From positions 1 to 25,217 of the forward strand of contig JAGOEH010000030.1 of NCBI GenBank assembly GCA_017997825.1: a DNA stretch of 25,217 nt, in the 5' to 3' direction. The notes below the pieces were generated by a model, which had not been told where the DNA came from, made no database searches, and was given only the letters and a program-made list of their open reading frames with translations. Below are positions 8,751 through 16,548 of the stretch, piece after piece. Both the position numbers and the translations under genes were made by a program. The DNA is from Candidatus Delongbacteria bacterium (GTDB taxonomy: Bacteria > JAGOEH01). Numbering within the stretch: the stretch's first letter is position 1; each line of letters starts with the position of its first letter.

Positions 8751-9152
8751 ATGCTTGCATATTGCGGTATCAACTGCGATGAGTGCCCGTCATATAAGGG
8801 AACGGTAACGTCCGATATCAGTCTGCTCGAGAAAGTGGCGGGGAGTTTATGGGATGGCGCACCTAACGCTTCGGATTGGGTGTGTCTGGGATGCACTCCG
8901 GCAGATCAGGGATTTCTGGCCAAAGACTGCTCTATGTGTAAGATCCGTGATTGCGCCATCTCAAGGGGCGTCCAGAACTGTGCGGCATGCCGCGACTACG
9001 AATCCTGCAAACTTATGCAGGGCTTTGTCAAGGGTGAGTCGGAACCGCGATGCAGTGATCTGGAAGCCTTGAGTATACGGATGAAATGGCTGCGCAGCCG
9101 ATTCCTTGCTTACCAGGAAGAACGTTCAGCTCGGGACGAAGTAAAGCCATGA
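8751..9152 (+). CDS. Cysteine-rich DUF3795-type protein
   Basis: A 133-residue protein with a Cys pattern typical of DUF3795: CGINCDECPSY at the N-terminus, CLGC near residue 47, CSMCKIRDCAISRG, then C-ACRDYESCKL. The roughly eleven cysteines in short-spaced pairs suggest metal binding (zinc or iron-sulfur), but the family function is not established. An AAAGGAG site lies nine bases before ATG 8751 and overlaps the end of the NimA-like gene, so the two are translated from one message. Such genes often sit near small redox or transport genes. Nothing is missing compared with the family, apart from a short variable C-terminal tail. Confidence 0.88.
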   Translation: MLAYCGINCDECPSYKGTVTSDISLLEKVAGSLWDGAPNASDWVCLGCTPADQGFLAKDCSMCKIRDCAISRGVQNCAACRDYESCKLMQGFVKGESEPRCSDLEALSIRMKWLRSRFLAYQEERSARDEVKP

Positions 9153-9292
9153 TCACCTTGAACAACAAGTATATCTTTACGCTAAGGCTATCCCGGTCAT
9201 GAGTTATTCCTGTTTTCTGCCGCACAATACCCGGTAATCAATCAATAATCATCGTGATCATGTCCAAACACTTATATCAGGGAGGATTATCA

Positions 9293-9472
9293 ATGTTACC
9301 AGTTCAGGAAAAAGAGGATATCTATCCGATCTGTCCGCACTGTGAAAAAGAATTAAAAATGGTTTGGTGCCGCCTGATTGAAAGCCTTTTTGGCAAACGA
9401 TATATATACTTTTGTCCTGAATGTCGAAAAGTGCTTGGAGTATCTCATCGTAAAGGTTTTTGGATGGGTTGA
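9293..9472 (+). CDS. Small zinc-ribbon protein (59 aa)
   Basis: GGAGG at 9281-9285 lies seven bases before ATG 9293, fixing the start; the longer frame from 9254 lacks a site. Two CPxC knuckles (CPHC at about residues 14-17 and CPEC at about 43-46) should chelate one zinc ion. The C-terminal half (LFGKRYIYFCPECRKVLG, then SHRKGFWMG) is unusually rich in aromatic and basic residues. I have a recollection of similar tiny proteins in FCB-group genomes but know no function. It might bind nucleic acid or act as a protein-protein adaptor. It is followed 22 bases later by an SDR gene. Confidence 0.8.
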   Translation: MLPVQEKEDIYPICPHCEKELKMVWCRLIESLFGKRYIYFCPECRKVLGVSHRKGFWMG

Positions 9473-9494
9473 AAATAAATAAGGAGATTGGATT

Positions 9495-10214
9495 GTGGCT
9501 AAACCGAAAGTTGCAGTTGTTACGGGTGGGGCCCGGGGCATCGGCAAGGCAATCTGTGATGCCTTTATCGAACATGGGGTTTCGGTCTGTATCATCGATC
9601 GAGAGGATAATGACTACTTTGTCGGTGATATGGCCGATGAAACAGTGCTTCGGAATTTTGCATCCAAGGTTATCTCGGATTATGGCACTATCGATTATCT
9701 GATCAATAATGCCTGTCTGTCTCGGGGCGGTCTTAATTCCTGTTCCTATGAGGATTTCAATTATGTCTTACGGGTTGGTATCACGGCTCCCTTTTTTTTG
9801 AGCCGGTTGTTTCTGGAACACTTTAATTCCTTGGCCTGTATCGTAAATATTTCTTCCACCCGTTCTCAGATGAGCCAGGCGGATACCGAAAGCTATACAG
9901 CCGCCAAGGGCGGCATTACCGCTCTTACCCATGCCATGGCTATTACCCTGGCTGGTAAAGTGCGGGTCAATTCCATTTCTCCCGGTTGGATCGATACGAC
10001 CGCTACTCAGTTCGAAGGCCCCGACGCCGGTCAGCACCCGGTTGGCCGGGTAGGTATTCCAGCCGACATTGTCCATGCTGTCATGTTCCTATGTGATCCC
10101 AAAAGCGGTTTTATCACCGGGCAGAACATTACCGTTGACGGCGGCATGACAAAGCTGATGGTATATCATAATGATTTCGGATGGAGTTATAAACCTGAAG
10201 CTGAGAGTAAATAG
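9495..10214 (+). CDS. Short-chain dehydrogenase/reductase, glucose dehydrogenase-like
   Basis: A 239-residue classical SDR. TGGARGIG (about residues 10-17) binds the cofactor, INNA (about 70-73) is the structural NNAG-type motif (here NNAC, Gly replaced by Cys), the active-site Ser is 120 or 121 (NISSTR), and Tyr134 and Lys138 form YTAAK. PGWID and a C-terminal GQNITVDGGM tail are typical of FabG/glucose-dehydrogenase relatives. The acidic IIDRED after beta-2 suggests NAD+ preference. The start is GTG 9495, with AAGGAG eight bases upstream. It sits 22 bases after the zinc ribbon, so probably the last gene of that message. The substrate is unknown; it is clearly distinct from the SDR at 5464. 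Confidence 0.93.
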   Translation: MAKPKVAVVTGGARGIGKAICDAFIEHGVSVCIIDREDNDYFVGDMADETVLRNFASKVISDYGTIDYLINNACLSRGGLNSCSYEDFNYVLRVGITAPFFLSRLFLEHFNSLACIVNISSTRSQMSQADTESYTAAKGGITALTHAMAITLAGKVRVNSISPGWIDTTATQFEGPDAGQHPVGRVGIPADIVHAVMFLCDPKSGFITGQNITVDGGMTKLMVYHNDFGWSYKPEAESK

Positions 10215-10215
10215 A

Positions 10216-10443
10216 TCCGGTAGGGCCCGGCCGAGTATTGAGAGATACGTCAAGTTGCTGAAAAATAATGGAATGGTAGAGTTCAAGGAAGGCTTCAATT
10301 TTAAACAATTGCTGGCCAATCGGACTCGATCGGAAGAATTCGATATAAGGAAAGAGACCCCAGGTTTTTTATGGCTTGGTCTTCAACGGTACTTGCTGGA
10401 TACCCAGGATATGCTTGAACCGGCTCATCAAGAACCCGTCTGA
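10216..10443 (+). pseudogene. Possible gene remnant with a winged-helix-like stretch
   Basis: Directly after the SDR stop an open frame reads ARPSIERYVKLLKNNGMVEF, which resembles the recognition helix and wing of winged-helix domains at the C-termini of AlbA/RecG-like ATP-binding regulators. No start codon with a ribosome site precedes it; the frame opens inside the SDR gene. The following residues, up to the TGA at 10441, do not continue the family pattern in any way I recognise. This could be a decayed tail of a transferred gene or a chance reading frame. Confidence 0.2.
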
Positions 10444-10827
10444 TAACGGCTTTATCCTAACATCGAGCTTGTGAGGCGAGTGGATGGACTCCAATCTGCT
10501 AAAATTTGATGGACGAAAAAGCATATTTCGGTATAATAGGATAAGCGGTATTGGCCGGTAATAAATCTATATAGTCTGCCGGTCAGGGGTAATAAAATTC
10601 ATTTTAATTTAAAACTTGATTAAACGACTGAGAATTATTAAATTAAAATAAGAATCCATTTTGCAGATTGTTCTATACTAATGTTCCTATTCCTTGATTA
10701 TTATCCGATGTTGGGCGATTAATTCAATAGATTGTTATTGGGTTGATTATGGAAAATTATAAAAGAATGATCAGATTCAGGCTTATTCTGAATCCATAGT
10801 GTTACCTCAATAAAAGGAATTAACGCT
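10444..10827. other. AT-rich intergenic region before the histidine kinase
   Basis: I see no credible gene here. Base composition becomes distinctly AT-rich from about 10590 to 10760. A TATAAT hexamer at 10532-10537 has TTGATG upstream (10506-10511), but the 20-base spacing is too long for a standard promoter. The last bases hold the ribosome site AAAGGA for the kinase start. No repeat or strong hairpin was found. Confidence 0.6.
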
Positions 10828-13176
10828 ATGTTAATTATTTATGTTGTAGTTTTTTCCATTTTACTTCAGTTGGCGGCGGCTGTTCTGGCCATCCGTTTAA
10901 TAAGAGTAACGGGAAATCAATTCGGCTGGTTGCTGATAGCCGCTGCATTGGTATTACAGGTCGTGCGTCGGGTTGTGATCTTGACCGGAATACTACAGGG
11001 AGATTTGGTTGTTTCAGGTGTTGCTACCGGAGAATGGATAGGATTGGTTTTGTCTATTTTGATGTTTTTTGGGATGTTCAGCATAAGTCCATTGTTATCG
11101 GAAAAACAGGTAAGCCGTGATGAACGTCGACAGTCCATTGAATCTATCCGGCTATGCCGAGAGCGATATTACAATACGCTTGACAATATGCTCGAAGGGT
11201 GTCAGATTATCGGATTTGATTGGAAATATCTGTATGTCAACAATGCCGTGGTAAGCCATGCAAGGAAAAGCAAGGAAGAATTACTCAACCACACCATGAT
11301 GGAGGTATACCCGGGAATATCGGATACAGAAATGTTTACGGAGTTGAAACGCTGTATGGAGAAACGGGAACCGTCTCTGATTGAGAATCGGTTTGCATAT
11401 CCTGATGGTTCATCTATGTGGTTTATGTTGAGCATTCAGCCGGTTCTTGAAGGAATTTTCGTATTGTCGATGAATATCACTGATCGTAAGCAGGCGGAAG
11501 CTCATATCAATCATCTGAATGATGTTTTGCTTGCTGTGCGGAATGTCAATCAACTCATCACTCGAGAACGGGAACCGCAGCGTCTTATAAATGAGGCCTG
11601 CCACATTCTGGTGCAAACCCGTGGTTATCGGATGGTCTGGATCGGGATGGTTGAAAAGGGGAATCCACGACTGGTTCCTGCAGCCTGTGCCGGACTAGGA
11701 ACCGGTTATATAGATCAGAACATGACCATTTGGGAACAGAATCCAGATTATCTGCCCATATCGGGTATTGTGCTTCACTCCCGCCAATCAGCTTTATGTG
11801 ATGACATTGCGGTTGATCCACGGTTAATGCCCTGGCGGGAAGCTGCGTTAGCGCATGGTTTTGTCTCGATGGCTGCGGTTCCCATCATGAATGGAGATCG
11901 GCTGTTTGGTGTTGTGAGTGTTTATGCCGAAAAAGTTAATATGTTTGACGATAAAGAGATCGGTTTACTCTCGGAATTGGCTGCTGATCTGGGATTTGCA
12001 TTTCAAAGCATTGAAGATGAACAACAGCGTGCTCTGGCTAAGGATGCGCTGCGGGAAAGCGAGCAGAACTTCAGAGCGGTCACTGAAAACGCCAATGACG
12101 GGATCATCGTTTATCTGGAGAATGATCTCCATGTATTCGCCAATCAGCGAGCTGTGGAGATCACCGGATATACCATTGAGGAGATGTCATCCATCGGAAT
12201 AAAGAATTATGTCCATTCGGATGAACTGCCTAAACTGAAGGATCGATTTAGGCGGCGGTTGGCGGGAGAAGCTATCCCGCCGCAGTACGAAACGCTGATC
12301 GTCAATAAAATGGGGATATCCATACCGATCGAGATTACCGCTTCCAAAACGCTATGGCAAGGGAAACCGGCTGATATCGTCATTATACGTGATATCACCG
12401 AGCGTAAACGAGCCGAACAGGAGATTATTAAACTGAATGCCGAACTCGAAAAACGTGTAGATGAGCGGACTTCTCAATTAAAAACCGTTAATAATGATCT
12501 TGAAGCCTTTGCCTATTCCGTTTCTCATGACCTGCGTGCTCCATTGAGAGCGATCAACGGTTTTACCCGAATTCTGTTGGAGGATTATTCCCAAAAATTG
12601 GATGATGAAGGCCGGAGAATTTGCGGTGTAATTTGCGACAATGCTAAGAAAATGGGACAACTGATCGACGATTTACTTTCATTTTCACGGCTTAATCGGA
12701 CCGAATTGAGAATGACCAGAATTGATATGAAACCCATCGTCGAATCGATTATTGAAGAATTGGCTCCACCGGATAAGCGTCAACGGATTCAATTCCGAAT
12801 TGATGATCTTGCTTCGGTTTCCGCTGATCCGCCGCTGATCCATCAGGTATGGATGAACCTGATATCCAATGCAGTAAAATTTTCTTCACGATGCGAAAAA
12901 GCTGTCATCTCGATCTCCAGCAAGATTGAAGATGGCTTCGTCGTATTTTGTGTTTCGGATAATGGTGCGGGATTCGATATGCGATATGTCGATAAAATAT
13001 TCGGGGTTTTTCAGCGATTGCATAATGTCAAGGATTTTGAAGGAACCGGAGTGGGGCTGGCTATTGTTCAACGGATTATCACCCGGCATGGCGGTAAGGT
13101 ATGGGCCGAGGGTGCCGTCAATCAAGGGGCTTCATTCTATTTCTCCATACCCGTTGATAATGCGCTAATGGATTAG
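10828..13176 (+). CDS. Membrane-anchored hybrid-input sensor histidine kinase (TM-PAS-GAF-PAS-HisKA-HATPase)
   Basis: A 782-residue kinase. The first 95 residues contain three hydrophobic helices with short loops, so it is anchored in the inner membrane without a large periplasmic sensor. PAS 1 lies at about 112-225, GAF at 231-400, PAS 2 at 409-523, then a charged coiled coil (about 525-558). The HisKA domain carries the phosphoacceptor His567 in SVSHDLRAPLRAI, a phytochrome-kinase-like H-box. The ATPase domain shows the N-box Asn681 (NLISNAVKF), D711NGAGF, and the G2 loop GTGVGLAIVQRI. All catalytic motifs appear intact. No receiver domain or response-regulator gene occurs nearby, so its partner is elsewhere. 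The ATG is preceded by AAAGGA. The GAF and PAS domains suggest sensing of a small ligand, redox state or light. Confidence 0.95.
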   Translation: MLIIYVVVFSILLQLAAAVLAIRLIRVTGNQFGWLLIAAALVLQVVRRVVILTGILQGDLVVSGVATGEWIGLVLSILMFFGMFSISPLLSEKQVSRDERRQSIESIRLCRERYYNTLDNMLEGCQIIGFDWKYLYVNNAVVSHARKSKEELLNHTMMEVYPGISDTEMFTELKRCMEKREPSLIENRFAYPDGSSMWFMLSIQPVLEGIFVLSMNITDRKQAEAHINHLNDVLLAVRNVNQLITREREPQRLINEACHILVQTRGYRMVWIGMVEKGNPRLVPAACAGLGTGYIDQNMTIWEQNPDYLPISGIVLHSRQSALCDDIAVDPRLMPWREAALAHGFVSMAAVPIMNGDRLFGVVSVYAEKVNMFDDKEIGLLSELAADLGFAFQSIEDEQQRALAKDALRESEQNFRAVTENANDGIIVYLENDLHVFANQRAVEITGYTIEEMSSIGIKNYVHSDELPKLKDRFRRRLAGEAIPPQYETLIVNKMGISIPIEITASKTLWQGKPADIVIIRDITERKRAEQEIIKLNAELEKRVDERTSQLKTVNNDLEAFAYSVSHDLRAPLRAINGFTRILLEDYSQKLDDEGRRICGVICDNAKKMGQLIDDLLSFSRLNRTELRMTRIDMKPIVESIIEELAPPDKRQRIQFRIDDLASVSADPPLIHQVWMNLISNAVKFSSRCEKAVISISSKIEDGFVVFCVSDNGAGFDMRYVDKIFGVFQRLHNVKDFEGTGVGLAIVQRIITRHGGKVWAEGAVNQGASFYFSIPVDNALMD

Positions 13177-13577
13177 GATACCATTCGCATTAAATCAATT
13201 TTACATTACTGTGGGTAATTGGTTAATCAAGAAAAAAAAGGAATGGCTCTGTTTTGTGAAAAGCTGAGAAAATGAAGGAGCTTGGCTTTACTGAATAATC
13301 ATCGTCAAACCCTGACAGGTCCATGGAGAGGATTTTCCTTATGTTTTTTCGGATAAAATCCCTTATGCTTTTATTGAAGTTTTTATGGAATGAATACAAA
13401 TATCGATACATAATGTTTAGGCCGGCTATATCATGATGAATCTGATATGGTAGAGCTCGCAGATTATGTTGCGTGTGGTTTCGTGAAAAAAACGGCAATT
13501 GTGTATGCTGGTTGAAAGGGTTTGAGTAAAATTAGATACTCGAAATTAATGAATAGTTCAGTCGGAATATACGTGTT
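13177..13577. other. Intergenic region between convergent genes, with a short MEDS-like fragment
   Basis: This separates the kinase (plus strand) from the radical SAM gene (minus strand). No convincing gene is present. The plus strand at 13414-13515 reads a stop-bounded 33-residue stretch, including YHDESDMVELADYV and GFVKKTAIVYAG. It faintly resembles the opening of MEDS/DcmR-type sensory domains and has no start codon, so it may be a remnant. A minus-strand frame at 13223-13498 lacks a ribosome site. No strong bidirectional terminator was seen; GAGTA/TACTC arms near 13524-13541 make only a weak hairpin. Confidence 0.5.
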
Positions 13578-15080
13578 TTATAAATAGGTTCCGAAAATTT
13601 TGCGAAAATGGTAGCCGTATATTGCATACGTCATTGCCAACGAGAATAACTGAGGGCGTTTGAATAAGGACCAGAAAACAAGATTCCAAAAGTAGGTTCT
13701 TTCTTTGTCTTTAATCCCTAGGACCACAATGGATTTGATAAATGCACCCGGATACCCGGAATGATTCCGAATATATCCGAGGTGAAAGCGTCTTTTTTTC
13801 TTTCTTAACGGGTGATAATCTCGTAACAGCTTTTTAACACGTTCAAAGTAAGGTTCTGGAGAGTAAATCCCGCTGATAATCCGGGTATATCCTTTTATAA
13901 GAGTGTCATGTCCCATTTTAGGAATAAAATTGATTGAAAAGTCGGTATTATCTCCTGAAGCATCTTCGACTAATCTTCCTTCTTTAGCAATACGGTTATA
14001 AAGCCTTGTTCCTCGCGGTGCATTTAATAAGCCGACCATGGCCGTAACAATTCCCGTGTTTTGAATAAACTCAATTTGTCTCTGGAAAATTGATGGGGTA
14101 TCATTGTCAAATCCGACAATGAATCCTCCGCGTACCCGTAAACCATATTGTTGAAGTGTTTTAACGCAAGCCGCTAAATCCCGGTTGGTATTCTGAAATT
14201 TTGAACATTCCGCTAAACTGCTTTCGTCAGGTGTTTCGATGCCTACAAAAACCGCATCGAATCCAGCCTGAACCATCAACCGCATGAGTTGTTCATCATC
14301 TGCAAGATTGATTGAAGCTTCCGTTGAAAAGGTAAAAGGGTGTTGTCTTTTTTCCATCCAGTCAATGATTGCGGGTAATACCTCTTTTTTTAATTTTCCC
14401 TTATTTCCGATAAAGTTATCATCAACAAAAAAGACACCCCCTCGCCAGCCTCGTGAATATAAGCTTTCTAATTCGGTGATGATCTGATCGGCATGTTTGG
14501 TTCTCGTCTGACGGCCATACAACACGGTAATATCGCAGAATTCACAATCGAACGGGCATCCCCGTGAATACTGGATGGTCATCGATACATATTTTTTCAT
14601 GTTGATCAGATCCCAGTGCGGAACCGGCGTCGTACCGATATCCGAAAATTCTTGGGTGGCATAGCAGGGTTTGGCCTCACCCCGTTCGAGATCCGCCAGA
14701 AAGGTCGGCAGAGTGAGCTCCGCTTCATTCAGTACAAAATGGTCGATACCGCTGAAATGTTCATGTTCAGCGGTAAAAAGCGGACCGCCGGCTACAATTT
14801 TCACCCCCGAATTTTGGCAACGTGTAATGATTTCTCGTACCGAGTCTTTTTGTACGATCATCGCACTGATGAAGACATAATCAGCCCATTGGAGGTCTTT
14901 CTCATGCAGCGTAGCGACATTCAGATCAACCAGCTTTTGCTCCCAGGTTTCTGGAAGCATTGCGGCGATTGTCAGTAAGCCTAATGGCGGATGTACCGCT
15001 TTTTTGGAGATAAATGACAGTGCATGTTTGAAACTCCAAAATGTGTCCGGATATTTAGGATACACAAGCAGTATTTTCAT
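13578..15080 (-). CDS. B12-binding-domain radical SAM protein with DUF4070-like C-terminus (HpnP/HpnR-like)
   Basis: A 500-residue enzyme. Residues 1-140 form a cobalamin-binding-type fold starting MKILLVYPKYPDTFWSFKHA; the classical DxHxxG cobalamin-ligating motif is not evident. The radical SAM core has Cys175, Cys179 and Cys182 in CPFDCEFC, the 4Fe-4S ligands, and a GIETP strand later. Residues 330-430 (GFDNDTPSIFQRQIEFIQ; LLNAPRGTRLYNR) match DUF4070. The N-terminus and DUF4070 are shared with hopanoid C-2 methylase HpnP, but many family members have other or unknown substrates, and no hopanoid gene is visible here, so I do not assign that reaction. The start at 15080 has AAGGAG six bases upstream. 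It follows the TetR gene by 50 bases in one operon. Confidence 0.92.
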   Translation of the reverse strand: MKILLVYPKYPDTFWSFKHALSFISKKAVHPPLGLLTIAAMLPETWEQKLVDLNVATLHEKDLQWADYVFISAMIVQKDSVREIITRCQNSGVKIVAGGPLFTAEHEHFSGIDHFVLNEAELTLPTFLADLERGEAKPCYATQEFSDIGTTPVPHWDLINMKKYVSMTIQYSRGCPFDCEFCDITVLYGRQTRTKHADQIITELESLYSRGWRGGVFFVDDNFIGNKGKLKKEVLPAIIDWMEKRQHPFTFSTEASINLADDEQLMRLMVQAGFDAVFVGIETPDESSLAECSKFQNTNRDLAACVKTLQQYGLRVRGGFIVGFDNDTPSIFQRQIEFIQNTGIVTAMVGLLNAPRGTRLYNRIAKEGRLVEDASGDNTDFSINFIPKMGHDTLIKGYTRIISGIYSPEPYFERVKKLLRDYHPLRKKKRRFHLGYIRNHSGYPGAFIKSIVVLGIKDKERTYFWNLVFWSLFKRPQLFSLAMTYAIYGYHFRKIFGTYL

Positions 15081-15130
15081 AGTTGTCTCCTTATTTTGAT
15101 CACCCATCAGTTTCTTGCCGAACAGGATTT

Positions 15131-15709
15131 CTACCGGCTGATCCCTTTGAGCAAAATATTGATAAGCAATTCAATGCTTTTCTCGACTTCTTCTCGCGGC
15201 AGATCGATTGTCCATGGATATTCCAGTGTTTTCAGGGCAAAAAACAGCGACCGGGCAGTCGTATCCAAATCACTCACCTCAAATACGTGTTTCTCTTGTC
15301 CCTCTTTCAAGATCTGACGTATCATGGATATCTTCCAATTCGAATACGCTGCCGTCAGGGTGTTGATGAATTTATAATGAGTAAGATAATCGTCCTTGAT
15401 CGTGGTATACTGATCGGCTTTTTCTTGTAGATATTTAAGTCGTGCTTGGAGTAAATTTTTAAATTTGCTACAGGGATCATCTTCTTTTTCAACAGCTTCT
15501 ATGATTGTGTTCTTTAACCCTAGGATTTCCCTTCCGATCACCTCCGCAAACACTTCTTCCTTGTTGGTAAAATAATAGTACAACGAACTCTTTTTCTTTT
15601 TGGAGGCTTTGGCGATATCATCCATGGTGGTTTTTTCCAAGCCGAAGCGGGCAAAAAGTCGTGCAGCCGCCGTAATGATTATCTCTTTTTGTTCATTGTC
15701 GCTTGTCAT
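15131..15709 (-). CDS. TetR/AcrR-family transcriptional regulator
   Basis: A 192-residue regulator. The N-terminal helix-turn-helix is clear: ITAAARLFARFGLEKTTMDD, then IAKASKKKKSSLYYYFTNKEE. The remaining all-helical domain, about residues 60-190, would bind an inducer and mediate dimerisation. The start at 15709 has GGAG ten bases upstream. It is the first gene of a two-gene minus-strand operon with the radical SAM protein. A strong promoter overlapped by a perfect palindrome lies about 70 bases upstream, so autoregulation of the whole operon is likely. The three-Lys insertion in the HTH turn (SKKKKSS) is common in some FCB and Firmicutes TetR proteins. Confidence 0.95.
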   Translation of the reverse strand: MTSDNEQKEIIITAAARLFARFGLEKTTMDDIAKASKKKKSSLYYYFTNKEEVFAEVIGREILGLKNTIIEAVEKEDDPCSKFKNLLQARLKYLQEKADQYTTIKDDYLTHYKFINTLTAAYSNWKISMIRQILKEGQEKHVFEVSDLDTTARSLFFALKTLEYPWTIDLPREEVEKSIELLINILLKGISR

Positions 15710-15772
15710 AAAGAGATCGCTCCATCATAAGTGGTTTGACTTTTAGACTAACTGACTTTTCGACAAAAATGT

Positions 15773-15791
15773 TCTATATTTTAAATATAGA
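15773..15791. promoter_or_regulatory. Perfect 19-bp palindrome over the -10 element, probable TetR operator
   Basis: TCTATATTT-T-AAATATAGA is a perfect inverted repeat with nine-base arms and a single central base. It covers the -10 element and the start point of the operon promoter. TetR-family repressors typically bind short palindromes in exactly this place, so autorepression is the simplest reading. In the leader, TGACTTTT occurs twice (15737-15744 and 15753-15760) 16 bases apart and could be an additional contact site. Confidence 0.6.
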
Positions 15792-15811
15792 CACTTTTTT
15801 TAGATTGTCAA
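15784..15811 (-). promoter_or_regulatory. Sigma-70-like promoter of the TetR/radical SAM operon
   Basis: On the minus strand TTGACA (15811-15806) is separated by 16 bases from TATATT (15789-15784). This is a perfect -35 and a five-of-six -10. The predicted start point near 15777 leaves a leader of about 68 bases before the TetR ATG. Confidence 0.65.
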
Positions 15812-16548
15812 GTGCTTTATTTTACGGTTGAAATTTTTATTAAATCTGTCCGTAATTAATCTATTCCTCTGGCAATGAAGACAATCGGAGAATTCATTCG
15901 GTAAAATTACAATGACGATGGATAAAAAATATTCAAAACTAACTATCAATAACTATTTCAGTGAAGATTTGAGTAGAAGCAGAATATTTTAATCCGTTGT
16001 TCATTAGGAAAGAATCGGATGGTGTGGAATCAGAAAACTGATACCCTATTCATTATTATTATATTGTTAAAATTGATTTAAATCATAGTGCCATTGCCAG
16101 ATAAGGATACATTTAATAGCATGTCAATGTTTCATGGGAGCGAGGATAATCGACGTGTATTATTCGACAAAATGGAGTCCGGCTTTGATTATAGCTAAAA
16201 AAATATCTGGAATCAGACGATCATGGTATCTCTATTCAGGGTAATTGGTTTGTAGGACTGGAAATGCATCAGCGGGATTCGTTCGTTTAATTTCATCTCG
16301 ACATAATGAATAGCTTTAGTTATCGTTTTATTAAGCTTAGTTGAGGCTTTTATGAAGAGAATATAGTATGCTGAGGCCAAATATCTAAAGAAAGTGGGAT
16401 ATTGATGATAATTTGATTTCAAAGCTTGCCATGAATTTAAAAAAATGACTTGGAGTCGGTCGTCAGAGAAAGTAATATTTGCTTTTTCTAGCATTACATT
16501 TTATCTTTTGGATCAACATGGTTGCAGCCGCAGCAAAAAAAGGAATTT
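15812..16548. other. Long AT-rich region without a convincing gene
   Basis: No product in any frame shows a recognisable domain. The longest open frame (minus strand, 16213-16494, 93 residues) has no ribosome site. A single FNR/CRP-like palindrome, TTGATTTAAATCAT, lies at 16073-16086, but no gene starts within 450 bases of it. Short plus-strand frames around 15911 are trivial. The composition is clearly more AT-rich than the flanking genes, consistent with a transfer junction or decayed DNA. Confidence 0.55.

Noticed and set aside
13223-13498. Minus-strand frame of 91 residues after the kinase
   Set aside because: No ribosome site or domain; the opposite strand has the only faintly protein-like pattern.
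16213-16494. Minus-strand open frame of 93 residues in the AT-rich region
   Set aside because: No ribosome site, no recognisable domain, low-GC composition that lengthens chance frames; kept only as part of the intergenic description.
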